Assembly: GCA_022706885.1 (NCBI GenBank)
Contig: JAKJBR010000001.1
Coordinates: 161,505-225,504 of the forward strand
Length of the DNA stretch: 64,000 nucleotides
Source of the DNA: DUPQ01 sp022706885
Lineage (GTDB): Bacteria > Bacillota > Clostridia > DUPQ01
Direction: 5' to 3'
Shown here: positions 41,870 through 50,756 of the stretch, piece by piece
Position numbering within the stretch: position 1 is the first letter of the stretch
Layout: the number at the start of each line of letters is the position of its first letter
Translations under genes and position numbers: made by a program
The notes under the pieces: generated by a model
Told to the model about the DNA's origin: nothing
What the model saw: the letters and a program-made list of their open reading frames with translations, nothing else
The model's database searches: none

Positions 41870-42595
41870 ATGTATATAACTCATCTGATACACAGCACAT
41901 TCCTTATAGAAACAAAGAAAGCGTTTATACTTTTTGACTATTACGGGAAAGGGCAACTTCCCGAGCTTTTTGATAAGGACATTTACATATTCTCCAGCCA
42001 CAGCCATGAGGATCATTTTGATATGAAAGTATTGGAACTTTTCGCGGACAACCCGAGGGCATTCTTTATCATGGCATATGATATAAGGAGAAATTTCGGT
42101 GACAGAATAAAGTCCGAATATCCGAATGTTCAGGACAGAATAATATATCTGATGCCTAACAGGGAAACGGATATAGGGGATGTGCATATAGAGACATTGG
42201 CCTCAACCGATGCAGGAGTGGCATATATTGTAACTCACAATCATAAGGTGTTCTTCCATGCCGGTGATTTGCACCTTTGGATATGGAAAGAGGAGAGTGA
42301 CAGGTACAATGAAAGAATGAGTAACGCTTATTACAAAAGGATAGCGGAACTGAAAAACAGGGTGATTGATTATGCTTTCTACCCGGTGGATTTACGCCAG
42401 GAAGAGCATTATGATAAAGGGTTGAAATATTTTCTGGACAACACAAAAACGGTGAAAGTTTTTCCTATGCATTACTTCGAGAATTACTCCACAACCGATA
42501 AAATATTCCAAAACAAATCACTGAGTGACCATTATGAGAAAATAGTAAGGATAGAGCATGTCAATCAGGTATTTCATTTCGAGGAGGAGTCATGA
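41870..42595 (+). CDS. MBL-fold metallo-hydrolase
   Basis: A 241-residue protein. The start at 41870 is set by GGGGAGG five bases upstream, shortening the open frame by 34 codons. MYITHLIHSTFLIET begins the metallo-beta-lactamase fold; SSHSHEDHFD is the HxHxDH metal motif, HAGDLH supplies the bridging Asp, and FPMHYFENY a C-terminal His. It resembles the UlaG-like branch of lactonases and phosphodiesterases, but the substrate is unknown. It overlaps the following VOC-family gene by 4 nt. The 208-base gap upstream (41662-41869) is AT-rich; I see no convincing promoter in it. Confidence 0.88.
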   Translation: MYITHLIHSTFLIETKKAFILFDYYGKGQLPELFDKDIYIFSSHSHEDHFDMKVLELFADNPRAFFIMAYDIRRNFGDRIKSEYPNVQDRIIYLMPNRETDIGDVHIETLASTDAGVAYIVTHNHKVFFHAGDLHLWIWKEESDRYNERMSNAYYKRIAELKNRVIDYAFYPVDLRQEEHYDKGLKYFLDNTKTVKVFPMHYFENYSTTDKIFQNKSLSDHYEKIVRIEHVNQVFHFEEES

Positions 42596-42957
42596 AACAC
42601 ACATTTGCACACTTTAATTTCAATGTAACCGATTTGGATAAATCCGTAGTTTTCTATAAAGAAGCATTGGGATTGGAAGAGGTCCGAAGAAAAGAGACTG
42701 ATTCATTCACTTTAGTGTTCTTAAAGGAGCGTGAAACAAGTTTCCTGCTGGAACTTACCTATCTGAAGGATTTTGACAAGCCTTCATACGACCTAGGGGA
42801 TAATGAGTTTCATCTGGCAATGATAAGCGATGACTTTGATGCTTCATATGCAAAACACAAGGAAATGGGCTGCATATGCTACGAGAACAAAGAAATGGGC
42901 CTGTATTTTATAAACGACCCGGACGGATACTGGATAGAGATACTGCCGAAAAGATAA
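42592..42957 (+). CDS. VOC-family protein, glyoxalase I-like
   Basis: A 121-residue protein with two beta-alpha-beta-beta-beta modules. KHTFAHFNFNVTDLDKSVVF gives the first metal His (His7 or nearby), FLLELTYL the first Glu, FHLAMISDD the second His, and FINDPDGYWIEILPKR the last Glu. This is the lactoylglutathione lyase / glyoxalase I pattern, so detoxification of methylglyoxal-type adducts is possible. Bacillota usually lack glutathione, so another thiol would serve. It is coupled by a 4-nt overlap to the MBL hydrolase; a glyoxalase I/II-like pairing is an attractive inference, unproven. Confidence 0.87.
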   Translation: MKHTFAHFNFNVTDLDKSVVFYKEALGLEEVRRKETDSFTLVFLKERETSFLLELTYLKDFDKPSYDLGDNEFHLAMISDDFDASYAKHKEMGCICYENKEMGLYFINDPDGYWIEILPKR

Positions 42958-43079
42958 CGGAAAAAAGTATTATGCGGTTTTTATTCAATACAGTCAAAAC
43001 CATTTGACACGGATATGGCTATTGTATATATTAGAAGGTAGCAAGGATTTGGTATTTGTACGAATGAATGAGGTGCAAC

Positions 43080-43925
43080 ATGGAAAGACAAAAAAGAGTA
43101 TTGGCAATACATGACATATCCTGTTTCGGAAGGTGCTCGCTGACGGTAGCATTGCCCATAATATCGGCAGCCGGGATAGAATGCACGGTTATCCCGACAG
43201 CTGTGTTGTCGACACATACCGGAGGGTTTACCGGTTTTACGTTCAGGGATCTTACAGAGGATATAATGCCGATAGTGGAACACTGGAAAACTCTGAATAT
43301 AGGGTATGATGCGTTGTATACGGGGTATCTCGGATCGTTTGAGCAGATTGACATAGTATCCGACATATTTGATATATACAAAAACAAGGATACCGTAATA
43401 TTGGTAGATCCTGTAATGGCGGATAACGGTAAGCTTTATGCGTCGTTCAGTCCGGATTTTCCCAAAGGAATGGCAAGACTTGCTTCCAAGGCCGATGCGG
43501 TTGTTCCCAATATTACCGAAGCCTGTTTTATGCTGGATAAGAAATATAAAGAAGGACCGTATGATGAACAATACATCAGGGATTTGTTATTGGGTCTTGC
43601 AGACATGGGTCCCCATAAAGTGGTTCTGACAGGTGTCTATTACAATGAAAAGGAACTGGGTGCGGCTACATATGATAAGACCATTGATCAATTCGGATTC
43701 TATAAAAGAGAGCGTATAGAGGGATATTATCACGGAACCGGTGATGTTTTCGGCAGCGCATTGTTGGCAGCAATGATTAAAGGAAAGAACCTGCCGGATT
43801 CCGCAACGGTAGCAGTGGATTTTACGGTAGAAAGTCTTATCCGTTCATATAAAGAAAAAACCGACATACGGTTCGGTGTAAACTTTGAAGCAGGTCTTGA
43901 AAAACTGGCAAAAGTATTAAAATAA
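43080..43925 (+). CDS. pdxY: pyridoxamine/pyridoxal kinase
   Basis: A 281-residue ribokinase-fold kinase that phosphorylates B6 vitamers. The start at 43080 has GAGGTG upstream. HDISCFGRCSLTVALPIISA and TPTAVLSTHTGGFTGFTF-like sequence form the N-terminal substrate pocket (the actual motif is VIPTAVLSTHTGGF). VDPVMADNGKLY and VVPNITEACFML are the central motifs, and GYYHGTGDVFGSALLAA holds the anion hole and catalytic Asp. Upstream, TTGACA (43003-43008) and a TATATT about 15 bases later look like its promoter. Convergent with phoR, 13 bases away. Confidence 0.93.
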   Translation: MERQKRVLAIHDISCFGRCSLTVALPIISAAGIECTVIPTAVLSTHTGGFTGFTFRDLTEDIMPIVEHWKTLNIGYDALYTGYLGSFEQIDIVSDIFDIYKNKDTVILVDPVMADNGKLYASFSPDFPKGMARLASKADAVVPNITEACFMLDKKYKEGPYDEQYIRDLLLGLADMGPHKVVLTGVYYNEKELGAATYDKTIDQFGFYKRERIEGYYHGTGDVFGSALLAAMIKGKNLPDSATVAVDFTVESLIRSYKEKTDIRFGVNFEAGLEKLAKVLK

Positions 43926-43938
43926 GAAGTCGTTTATA

Positions 43939-45615
43939 TTACTTATCACTGTCATAAAAAGTAATCATTACCGTTGTACCTTCACCCGGAGCACTTATTA
44001 AATCAATATCCGCTTTATGTAATGCTGCGGCATGTTTTACGATGGATAAACCCAGTCCCGTTCCGCCCGTGTCTTTTGAATGGCTTTTGTCCACTCTGTA
44101 GAAGCGTTCAAATATTCTGGGCTGATGTTCCGGCGGAATACCAATGCCGTTATCTTTAACGGAAAGAATGATTTCATCTTCTTCTTTTGCTAAGGAAATA
44201 TCAACATGCCCCTTAGGATTATTGTAGATTATGGCATTATCAATCAGATTGTACAGCATTTCATAAAGTATCGGAGCATAACCGTTTATATACACATCTT
44301 TCAAATGTGTGTTTATCGCTACATTCTTATGTTGCGCTATCGGTGTCAAATCATTAACAACAGAGGAACAAATCTTTTTCAGGCTGACGTACTCAAATTC
44401 CTTCTCCAGATCCGATTCATCCAGTCGGGATAACTTCATAATATCTTCAATAACCTGAAGCAGTCTTATAGCCTCGGTGTGTATCATTTCCGCAAAACGG
44501 GGCACATCCTCTTTTTTTGCAATCTTTTTCGATATGAGTTCGGCATAACCGGATATGGAAGTAAGAGGTGTCTTCAGCTCATGCGAGACATTGCCGGAAA
44601 ATTCTTTTCTTCTCTGTTCGGCCTGATCCTTTTCCGTTATATCGGTGATAAACATAAGTGCGGCATGTTTTTCGGGATTTTCCTTTACCGGACTTGCCGA
44701 AAGCTGATATACCAATCCGTTTTTTTCGAATTTTGTCGTCATCGGTTTTCCGTCAAGTGCAGAGCGAACCGCTTTGATATAATCGAGGTCTCTGCAACCT
44801 TCCATGAAGAATTGCTGTATACTTATGCCGAGTATTTCTCTGGCGCTTTTATTTGCACCGGTTATATATCCTTTTTCGGAAAACACCACGATTCCTTCGG
44901 ACATATTATTGGATATGAAAGCAAAATTAATGCGGGCTTTGGACATTTCCTGCACATTTTTCATTAATTCGGTTTTCTGTTTATCCAATCTTAAGAGCAA
45001 AGGAGATAACTCATCATAAGTTTTGTTTGATAACGGATTATCCAGATCCAGAGTATTAATAGGTTTGACAATGGATTTTGTCAACAGTCTTGCTATGATT
45101 ACAGACAGTGATATGAAAGTAATGAATATGATGATAATCCATATCGCGGAACCTATCATTATTCCTAAAATGCTTTTGGTTGTAGCGGCAATACGTAAAA
45201 TGTTACCGTTTCCCAACTTCAACGCATAATAGTATATGCTTTCTCCCAATGTATCGGAATATCGGGTAATCTCACCGGACCCGTTTTGTAAAGCCTCTAT
45301 TACCTCCGGTCTGTCCGAGTGATTATCCAAATCCGAGGCCTGGGCTAAATTGTCATAAAGAACGGTCCCGTTATTCTTTATATATGTTATTCTGTTGGAA
45401 CTGTTAAGCCCCACTTTGTTAAGATACGAGTACATGTCGGGAGAATCATCGTCATACGTTTTCAGAGCATCCGAAACATAAAAAGATTCGTTTTTAACCT
45501 CGCGCTTTATGCTGTCGAAAGTGTTATTGTACATTATCCAGGAGATAAGGACAAAGGTAAGTATCATGGTCAGCAACGAGGTCAGGAAGATGCTTATGAA
45601 AACCCGTCTTCTCAT
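43939..45615 (-). CDS. phoR: phosphate-regulon sensor histidine kinase (PhoR-like)
   Basis: A 558-residue membrane kinase. Helices at about residues 8-28 and 150-178 flank an outer sensor region. A PAS domain follows (about 225-325, VFSEKGYITGANKSAREIL), then a HisKA dimerisation domain with phospho-accepting His in NVSHELKTPLTSISGY. The C-terminal ATPase domain has N-box NLIDNAI, G1 DNGIGIPPEH, F-box and G2 GGTGLGLSIVKH. It overlaps the response regulator by 4 nt at the end of the pst-pho cluster, so it most likely senses phosphate status through PstSCAB-PhoU. It is the last gene of the cluster. Confidence 0.93.
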   Translation of the reverse strand: MRRRVFISIFLTSLLTMILTFVLISWIMYNNTFDSIKREVKNESFYVSDALKTYDDDSPDMYSYLNKVGLNSSNRITYIKNNGTVLYDNLAQASDLDNHSDRPEVIEALQNGSGEITRYSDTLGESIYYYALKLGNGNILRIAATTKSILGIMIGSAIWIIIIFITFISLSVIIARLLTKSIVKPINTLDLDNPLSNKTYDELSPLLLRLDKQKTELMKNVQEMSKARINFAFISNNMSEGIVVFSEKGYITGANKSAREILGISIQQFFMEGCRDLDYIKAVRSALDGKPMTTKFEKNGLVYQLSASPVKENPEKHAALMFITDITEKDQAEQRRKEFSGNVSHELKTPLTSISGYAELISKKIAKKEDVPRFAEMIHTEAIRLLQVIEDIMKLSRLDESDLEKEFEYVSLKKICSSVVNDLTPIAQHKNVAINTHLKDVYINGYAPILYEMLYNLIDNAIIYNNPKGHVDISLAKEEDEIILSVKDNGIGIPPEHQPRIFERFYRVDKSHSKDTGGTGLGLSIVKHAAALHKADIDLISAPGEGTTVMITFYDSDK

Positions 45616-46298
45616 GCATTGCCTCCGATAATATATCCTACGCCTCGTATTGTTTTTATAATATCCCCGTATTTTCCTAATTTTTTCCTCAGTGTCCGTA
45701 TATGTACGTCAATTGTCCTTGTTTCGCCGGGATAATCATAACCCCATACTCTCTCCAGCAGAGAATCATGTGTCAGGACTATTCCCTGATTAGCCATAAG
45801 TTCATATAAAAGCCTGAACTCTTTGAGAGTCAGAACCACAGGTTCCGAATCCAATGTAACGGTATGGTTCTTGCTGTTTATGCGCACTCCTTCATATACA
45901 TAAGTATCGGTCTCACTGTCGGTATCATCTTTTCTGGATACTCTTCGTAAAAGGGCTTTTACTCTGGATACCAGTTCCATTATACCGAAGGGTTTGGATA
46001 TGTAATCATCGGCGCCGCTGTCCAGTCCGATTATCTTGTCATACTCGGTACCTTTTGCAGTTACCATTATTATCGGGATATGCGCCGTTTCTTTTGAAGA
46101 ACGTAATTTTTTCAGTATCTCCAATCCGCTCTCCCCGGGTAACATAATGTCCAACAGTATAAGCTCCGGTTTATTTACCGATATTTTACTGTACAACGTT
46201 TTTGCATTATCCATGCCCTCTGCTTCAAAACCCGTGTTGTTAAGGGTATATACTACAAGTTCCCGTATACTGCTGTCATCTTCCACAAAATAAATCAT
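45612..46298 (-). CDS. phoB: phosphate-regulon response regulator (PhoB/PhoP-like)
   Basis: A 228-residue OmpR-class regulator. Start MIYFVEDDSSIRELVVYTL at 46298, two bases after the phoU stop; the longer frame runs into phoU. The receiver domain has acidic EDD, the phospho-accepting Asp in LILLDIMLPGESGLE, and Lys in DDYISKPFGIMEL. The C-terminal winged helix binds DNA (VVLTLKEFRLLYELMANQG, RVWGYDYPGETRTIDVHIRT). Context makes it the regulator of the pst genes, with binding sites likely at the TTTACA repeats before pstS. Confidence 0.94.
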   Translation of the reverse strand: MIYFVEDDSSIRELVVYTLNNTGFEAEGMDNAKTLYSKISVNKPELILLDIMLPGESGLEILKKLRSSKETAHIPIIMVTAKGTEYDKIIGLDSGADDYISKPFGIMELVSRVKALLRRVSRKDDTDSETDTYVYEGVRINSKNHTVTLDSEPVVLTLKEFRLLYELMANQGIVLTHDSLLERVWGYDYPGETRTIDVHIRTLRKKLGKYGDIIKTIRGVGYIIGGNA

Positions 46299-46300
46299 TT

Positions 46301-46948
46301 TTACAGTTCCACATGTATGCCGGTAATGGAGAAAGCGACCCATCCGGCAATATTTGTTGCGTGGTCTCCTATTCTTTCCAAGTATTTAGCTATCATTATT
46401 ATATCAACCGCCTGTTCTCCGTGTCTCTTGTCTTTTGATATAAGATCGACAATGCCGGTTCTGACTTTAACAAAAAGGTCATCTACCACATCATCGTAAG
46501 CTATTACTTTATTGGCAAGTTCAAGATCCTTCTTGACAAATGCGTTTATGCTTTCCGAAACCATTTTTATGGTTGCCTCAGCCATATCGGCTATATGTAC
46601 TCTGTCCTTGCTTTTGGACAGATTGGCAAAAGTAACTATCTCGGCAATGTCTCCGGCCTGTACTCCGATTCTGTCCATGTCCGTTATCATTTTAAGTATT
46701 GAGGATATCTGACGTAAATCTCTTGCAACGGGTTGTTGCTGAAGAAGCAGTTTCAGGCACATTGCTTCTATATCCTTTTCAGCCTGATTTATATCCTTAA
46801 CCGATTCCATTACTTTTTTTGCAAGAGGAATATTATTCTCAAGTAAAGCCTTTATAGCCGTTGCAATGGCTTTCTCACATAATGCACCCATCTCTATAAG
46901 GCTGTTATTTAATATTTCTAACTGCATATCAAATTTACTGCGCATCAT
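46301..46948 (-). CDS. phoU: phosphate-signalling protein PhoU
   Basis: A 215-residue all-helical protein of two PhoU repeats. The metal-binding motifs EKDIEAMCLKLLLQQQPVARDLR and the second-repeat DVVDDLFVKVRT, ending AKYLERIGDHATNIAGW, are standard. PhoU links the Pst transporter to PhoR and restrains uptake when phosphate is plentiful. It overlaps pstB by 4 nt and lies 2 nt before phoB. Confidence 0.96.
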   Translation of the reverse strand: MMRSKFDMQLEILNNSLIEMGALCEKAIATAIKALLENNIPLAKKVMESVKDINQAEKDIEAMCLKLLLQQQPVARDLRQISSILKMITDMDRIGVQAGDIAEIVTFANLSKSKDRVHIADMAEATIKMVSESINAFVKKDLELANKVIAYDDVVDDLFVKVRTGIVDLISKDKRHGEQAVDIIMIAKYLERIGDHATNIAGWVAFSITGIHVEL

Positions 46949-47694
46949 CCGAACCTCCCTGTTATGTAGTTTTCAGTACGCACATCAGCCGGGTTTGAGA
47001 ATAAAATTCCCGTATCGTTCATTTCTATTACCTCACCGAGAAGGAAAAATGCCGTCTTATCGGATATTCTGGTTGCCTGTTGCATGTTGTGTGTGACTAC
47101 TATAATAGTATATCTGTTTTTTAATTCCAGTACAAGGTCCTCGATTTTAGATGTGGATATGGGGTCCAATGCACTTGTAGGTTCGTCCATCAGCAGAACA
47201 TCCGGCTCCACGGCCAATGCACGTGCAATACACAGTCTCTGTTGCTGACCGCCCGAGAGTTCCAATGCATTTCTTTTCAGACGGTCTTTTACTTCATTAA
47301 AAATAGCCGCATCGGTCAGGGATTTTTCCACTATCTCGTCCAGCTTTATCTTGGCTTTTACTCCGTGTGTCCTCGGTCCGTACGCGATATTATCATATAC
47401 GCTCATGGGGAAAGGATTGGGTTTCTGGAACACCATACCCACTCTTTTTCTCAGCAGATTGACATCAATATCTCCGTATATGTCCACTCCGTCCAACAAT
47501 ACCTTGCCTTGTATTCTACAGCCGGCTATAAGGTCATTCATCCTGTTGAGCGTTTTAAGCAATGTAGTCTTACCGCATCCCGAAGGCCCTATAAAAGCGG
47601 TTATTTCATTCATCGGTATAGACATATTCACTTTTTTCAATGCCTGAAATGTATCATAAAAAAGATCAAGATTTTCTATTACGAATTTATCCAT
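46945..47694 (-). CDS. pstB: phosphate ABC transporter ATP-binding protein
   Basis: A 249-residue ATPase with Walker A GPSGCGKTTLLKTLNRMND, the PstB-specific FQKPNPFPMSVYDNIAYGPR, signature LSGGQQQRLCIARALA, Walker B LLMDEPTSALDP and switch His in VVTHNMQQA. It energises phosphate import with PstA and PstC. It overlaps pstA by 8 nt and phoU by 4 nt. Confidence 0.98.
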   Translation of the reverse strand: MDKFVIENLDLFYDTFQALKKVNMSIPMNEITAFIGPSGCGKTTLLKTLNRMNDLIAGCRIQGKVLLDGVDIYGDIDVNLLRKRVGMVFQKPNPFPMSVYDNIAYGPRTHGVKAKIKLDEIVEKSLTDAAIFNEVKDRLKRNALELSGGQQQRLCIARALAVEPDVLLMDEPTSALDPISTSKIEDLVLELKNRYTIIVVTHNMQQATRISDKTAFFLLGEVIEMNDTGILFSNPADVRTENYITGRFG

Positions 47695-48532
47695 TCAATT
47701 TTCCTTTCGTAAACTTCTTTGCTAAATAAGCGGACAATGCGTTTAGTAACGATACGGTAACTACCAATATTACCGCCGTAGCATATGCCGACTCGGTATT
47801 CATTCCCTCCGACCATAAAGCATACAGATGCACCGCTAAAGTTCTTCCCGAACCCATCAGGTTCTTGGGTATATGTGCTACCGTTCCGGATGTGTAGATA
47901 AGAACAGCGGTTTCACCTACAATTCTTCCTATCGACAGTATTATTCCGGCAAGTATACCCGGCATTGCGGCGGGTAACACTATTCTGAATACTGTCCGAA
48001 GCTTGCCCGCTCCCAATCCGAAACTGCCTTCTCTGAATGTGTCCGGAACACTTTTTAAGGCTTCTTCGGTGGAACGCATTATTACGGGCAGTATCATTAT
48101 TGCCAGAGAAAAAGCTCCTGCCAGCATGGAATATCCCCAACCGAAACCCGAAGCGGAAGAGACAAAAAGCAGATAACCGAACAACCCGAATACTATAGAG
48201 GGAATTCCCGATAAAGTTTCGGTGGTTAATCGGATAAGTTTTACAGCTTTACTGTCACGATTGGCATACTCAACAAGATATATACCGGAGAATATCCCCA
48301 TAGGTGCCGCTATAATGAGTGCGACAACAGTCATAGTTACAGTGTTTACAAGAGCAGGGAACAGCGACACATTCTCCGATGTGTATTTGAATGCGAACAG
48401 GTCCCACGACAAATGCGAAACGCCTTTAATTAAAATATATATTAAAATACCTACAACCGTCGTTATTGTAACACCGGCTGAGACATATACTATACTTTTT
48501 AAGAAAACAGATTGTCTCTTTGCAGCTTTCAT
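47687..48532 (-). CDS. pstA: phosphate ABC transporter permease PstA
   Basis: A 281-residue permease with six helices. AAPMGIFSGIYLVEYANRDSK and TLSGIPSIVFGLFGYLLFV are the PstA signatures, and the coupling helix is in ALKSVPDTFREGSFGLGAGK. It pairs with PstC to form the phosphate channel. It overlaps pstC by 4 nt and pstB by 8 nt. Confidence 0.97.
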   Translation of the reverse strand: MKAAKRQSVFLKSIVYVSAGVTITTVVGILIYILIKGVSHLSWDLFAFKYTSENVSLFPALVNTVTMTVVALIIAAPMGIFSGIYLVEYANRDSKAVKLIRLTTETLSGIPSIVFGLFGYLLFVSSASGFGWGYSMLAGAFSLAIMILPVIMRSTEEALKSVPDTFREGSFGLGAGKLRTVFRIVLPAAMPGILAGIILSIGRIVGETAVLIYTSGTVAHIPKNLMGSGRTLAVHLYALWSEGMNTESAYATAVILVVTVSLLNALSAYLAKKFTKGKLNG

Positions 48533-49410
48533 GATTTAATTCCTTTCTTTATAATAGAGAAAAGTAAGTTAATAATCAATATAAAAACAAAGAGAACTAC
48601 TGCCGTGGAGATAAGAGATTCTCTATGCAGATCGGCTGCATATCCCATCTCCAACACAATGTTTGCAGTAAGTGTTCTTAAGCCTTTTAACACACCTGAC
48701 GGCATTACCGGCTGGTTGCCTGCAACCATTACGACTGCCATTGTTTCGCCTACGGCTCGGCCCATGCCCAATATTACACTGGACAGGATTCCCGATTTGG
48801 CAGCCGGAAGCAAGGAATAAAACACACTTCGCTCGTGGCTTGCACCTAAGGCCAATGAACCTTCGTAATAGCTGTCGGGTACTGCTCTTATGGACGCTTC
48901 AGACATGCCGATTATTGTAGGAAGTATCATGATACCAAGGACGACGGAAGCAGCCAACATACTGGTTCCGCTGACATTGAAAGTATTCCTAATAAACGGC
49001 ACAATGACCATAAGCCCGAAAAAGCCGTATACCACGGAGGGTATACCTGCCAGCAGGTTTATGATCGGCTTAACGATTTTATATAACTTTGGCGGACAGA
49101 ACCGCGCCAAGAATACTGCCGATAGAATTCCGACCGGAACGCCTATCACCAGCGCTCCGGCAGTAACATAAAGGCTCCCTATAATCATTGGAAATACTCC
49201 GTATATATCATTTCCGGGTCTCCATGTTCTACCCAAAAGAAATTCGGCAAACCCTATTTTCCTCATTGCCGGAAGCCCGTTGGCAAACAGGAATATACAT
49301 ATAAGTATTACCGCAACGACAGACATGAAGGCGCTTACAAAGAAGATCGCCTTCATGATGTTTTCTTTTACACTTTTACTTTTTTTACTACTCAAAACGT
49401 CAATTTCCAA
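48529..49410 (-). CDS. pstC: phosphate ABC transporter permease PstC
   Basis: A 293-residue permease with six helices. VPVGILSAVFLARFCPPKL, LLAGIPSVVYGFFGLMVIVP and the coupling segment IRAVPDSYYEGSLALGAS are PstC hallmarks, and GMGRAVGETMAVVMVAGNQP is a conserved membrane stretch. Its start overlaps the end of pstS by 11 nt, an unusually tight arrangement for a binding-protein gene, implying coupled translation. Confidence 0.97.
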   Translation of the reverse strand: MEIDVLSSKKSKSVKENIMKAIFFVSAFMSVVAVILICIFLFANGLPAMRKIGFAEFLLGRTWRPGNDIYGVFPMIIGSLYVTAGALVIGVPVGILSAVFLARFCPPKLYKIVKPIINLLAGIPSVVYGFFGLMVIVPFIRNTFNVSGTSMLAASVVLGIMILPTIIGMSEASIRAVPDSYYEGSLALGASHERSVFYSLLPAAKSGILSSVILGMGRAVGETMAVVMVAGNQPVMPSGVLKGLRTLTANIVLEMGYAADLHRESLISTAVVLFVFILIINLLFSIIKKGIKS

Positions 49411-50266
49411 TCTCTGACCACTTGGTTATTTCGCCGATGTAAATCTTGGTTACTTCTTCAGCTTTCATACCTACTGTAGGATTCTCATTATTAACTATAA
49501 CCGCTATTCCGTCAATAGCTATTACGGTAGGTTTTACCCCTTTTTCAATTTCACTGTCTTTAAGAGCTCTTGAAGCCATTCCGATATCACAGATTCCGTC
49601 AATAGCACTGTTAACTCCTGTTGTGGAATCCGACTGGTTAATCTCTACAACAGCATTGGGATTAAGCTTAATGTATGCTTCTTTAAGTTTTTCCATAACC
49701 GGTGTTACCGATGAGGAGCCTGCTACGGTTACTTTACCCGAAGGCTTCTTGCCTGCAAATGCTTCGCCCGATACTGCGGGAATATATCCGGATTTCTCCA
49801 CAACTGCCTGTCCTTCTTTGGACAATATGAAGTTAACGAAGTCCTTTGCAACATCGGATAATCCGTCTTTGGTAGCAATATTGAAAGGACGGGAAACTTT
49901 ATATGTTCCGTTTTTGATATTTGCAACTGAGGCAGCAACCCCGTCAATCTCCAAAGCCTTAACCGTATCGTTCAGTGAACCTAAGGAAATATATCCTATG
50001 GCATATTTGTTCTGGGCTACGGAAGTCAATACTACTCCGGTGCTGGAGTTTATGTCCGCAGTGGATATTGTGTGATCCACTTTTTTGCCGTTGGCATCTT
50101 TCTTCTCAATCTTAAACAGTTCAATGAAAGCGCCTCTGGTGCCCGAACCTTCTTCACGAGCTATAACGGTTATAGCCGTTTTGTTATCAAACCCTTTCTG
50201 AGCACATCCGCCAAGCATGGCAAGCAACAGAACCAGGCTTATAACTATTGTTATTGTTTTTTTCAT
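49400..50266 (-). CDS. pstS: phosphate-binding lipoprotein PstS, circularly permuted
   Basis: A 288-residue lipoprotein (start at 50266 after GGGAGG; lipobox LGGC, lipid Cys21). It is the substrate-binding partner of PstCAB. Its two halves are in swapped order compared with the usual PstS. Residues 30-155 (ITVIAREEGSGTRGAF to KSGYIPAVSG) match the normal C-terminal half. Residues 172-288 (KVTVAGSSSVTPVMEKLKEA, IDGICDIGMASRALKDSE, VIAIDGIAVIVNNENP, then ITKWSEIG) match the normal N-terminal half, and the protein ends there. Both phosphate-contacting loops, SGTR and AGSSSVTP, are present, so it should still bind phosphate. I recall similar orders in other Clostridia. Confidence 0.92.
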   Translation of the reverse strand: MKKTITIVISLVLLLAMLGGCAQKGFDNKTAITVIAREEGSGTRGAFIELFKIEKKDANGKKVDHTISTADINSSTGVVLTSVAQNKYAIGYISLGSLNDTVKALEIDGVAASVANIKNGTYKVSRPFNIATKDGLSDVAKDFVNFILSKEGQAVVEKSGYIPAVSGEAFAGKKPSGKVTVAGSSSVTPVMEKLKEAYIKLNPNAVVEINQSDSTTGVNSAIDGICDIGMASRALKDSEIEKGVKPTVIAIDGIAVIVNNENPTVGMKAEEVTKIYIGEITKWSEIGN

Positions 50267-50335
50267 TCTTTGTTCCTCCCATTTAATTTTACAATAATTT
50301 GTTTTCTTTTTCATACCTAAAGAATACATTGTCGA

Positions 50336-50405
50336 TGTAAAGAGTGTGGACATTGATAGGTAAAAACAATGTAAAATTGAAAATTGAAATATTAAATTAT
50401 GTAAA
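50336..50405 (-). promoter_or_regulatory. Pho-box-like repeats before pstS
   Basis: On the minus strand TTTACA occurs at 50400-50405, 50370-50375 and 50336-50341. The middle copy is followed, at an 11-base period, by TTTACC (50359-50364), giving TTTACA-N5-TTTACC. PhoP/PhoB boxes in Gram-positives are 6-bp direct repeats of this kind spaced 11 bases apart. They lie 70-140 bases before the pstS start. The gap 50267-50616 holds nothing else I recognise apart from AT-rich sequence and a repeated TTGATAGGTA. Confidence 0.55.
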
Positions 50406-50616
50406 GTAGGAAATTTTACCGAAAGGAGAAAAAGTCAGCAATATTTGTAGTTTTTTCCAACAATGAGAAAAAGATATGTAAAATTTGGATTTTTCTTTAA
50501 AATGAGAAAAAACTATTGATAGGTATTGTTAATATCGGACATTTTCTTAACGATATTTCCGTTTTTTATCAATAGAAGAAACAAATAATGTATATGATTT
50601 GAAACAGCCGTTCGTG

Positions 50617-50646
50617 TTGACACATAAAGGGAGAGAGTGATAAAAT
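50617..50646 (+). promoter_or_regulatory. promoter of the purine operon
   Basis: TTGACA (50617-50622), 18 bases, TAAAAT (50641-50646) with an extended TG. The predicted transcription start, near 50653, is about ten bases before the riboswitch P1 helix. Confidence 0.75.
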
Positions 50647-50661
50647 ATTTTCTTGAAGAGA

Positions 50662-50732
50662 GCTCGTATATGTTGCAAAAAACGGTCTGCAACGTTTCTA
50701 CCGGGACACCTTAGACCCGACTATGAGTGGCT
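50662..50732 (+). promoter_or_regulatory. guanine-type purine riboswitch with antiterminator
   Basis: The core matches the purine riboswitch class: P1 CTCGTA/TATGAG (50663-50668 with 50722-50727), J1/2 TATA, J2/3 GTTTCTACC (50694-50702) and J3/1 GACTAT with C at the specificity position (guanine type, not adenine). P2 is GTTGCA/TGCAAC and P3 is only CGGG/CCCG. Both loops are about ten bases long, unlike the usual seven, but GGT in L2 and ACC in L3 could still kiss. AGTGGCT (50726-50732), overlapping the 3' side of P1, can pair with AGTCACT (50760-50766) in the terminator. Ligand binding would therefore favour termination: an OFF switch for purE and the genes after it. Confidence 0.82.
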
Positions 50733-50756
50733 TATTCCATTGCGTTGTTTTTATGG

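Noticed and set aside
50478..50540. A possible 18-codon peptide starting MRKRYVKF
   Set aside because: No ribosome-binding site or promoter, and AT-rich sequence gives such frames by chance.
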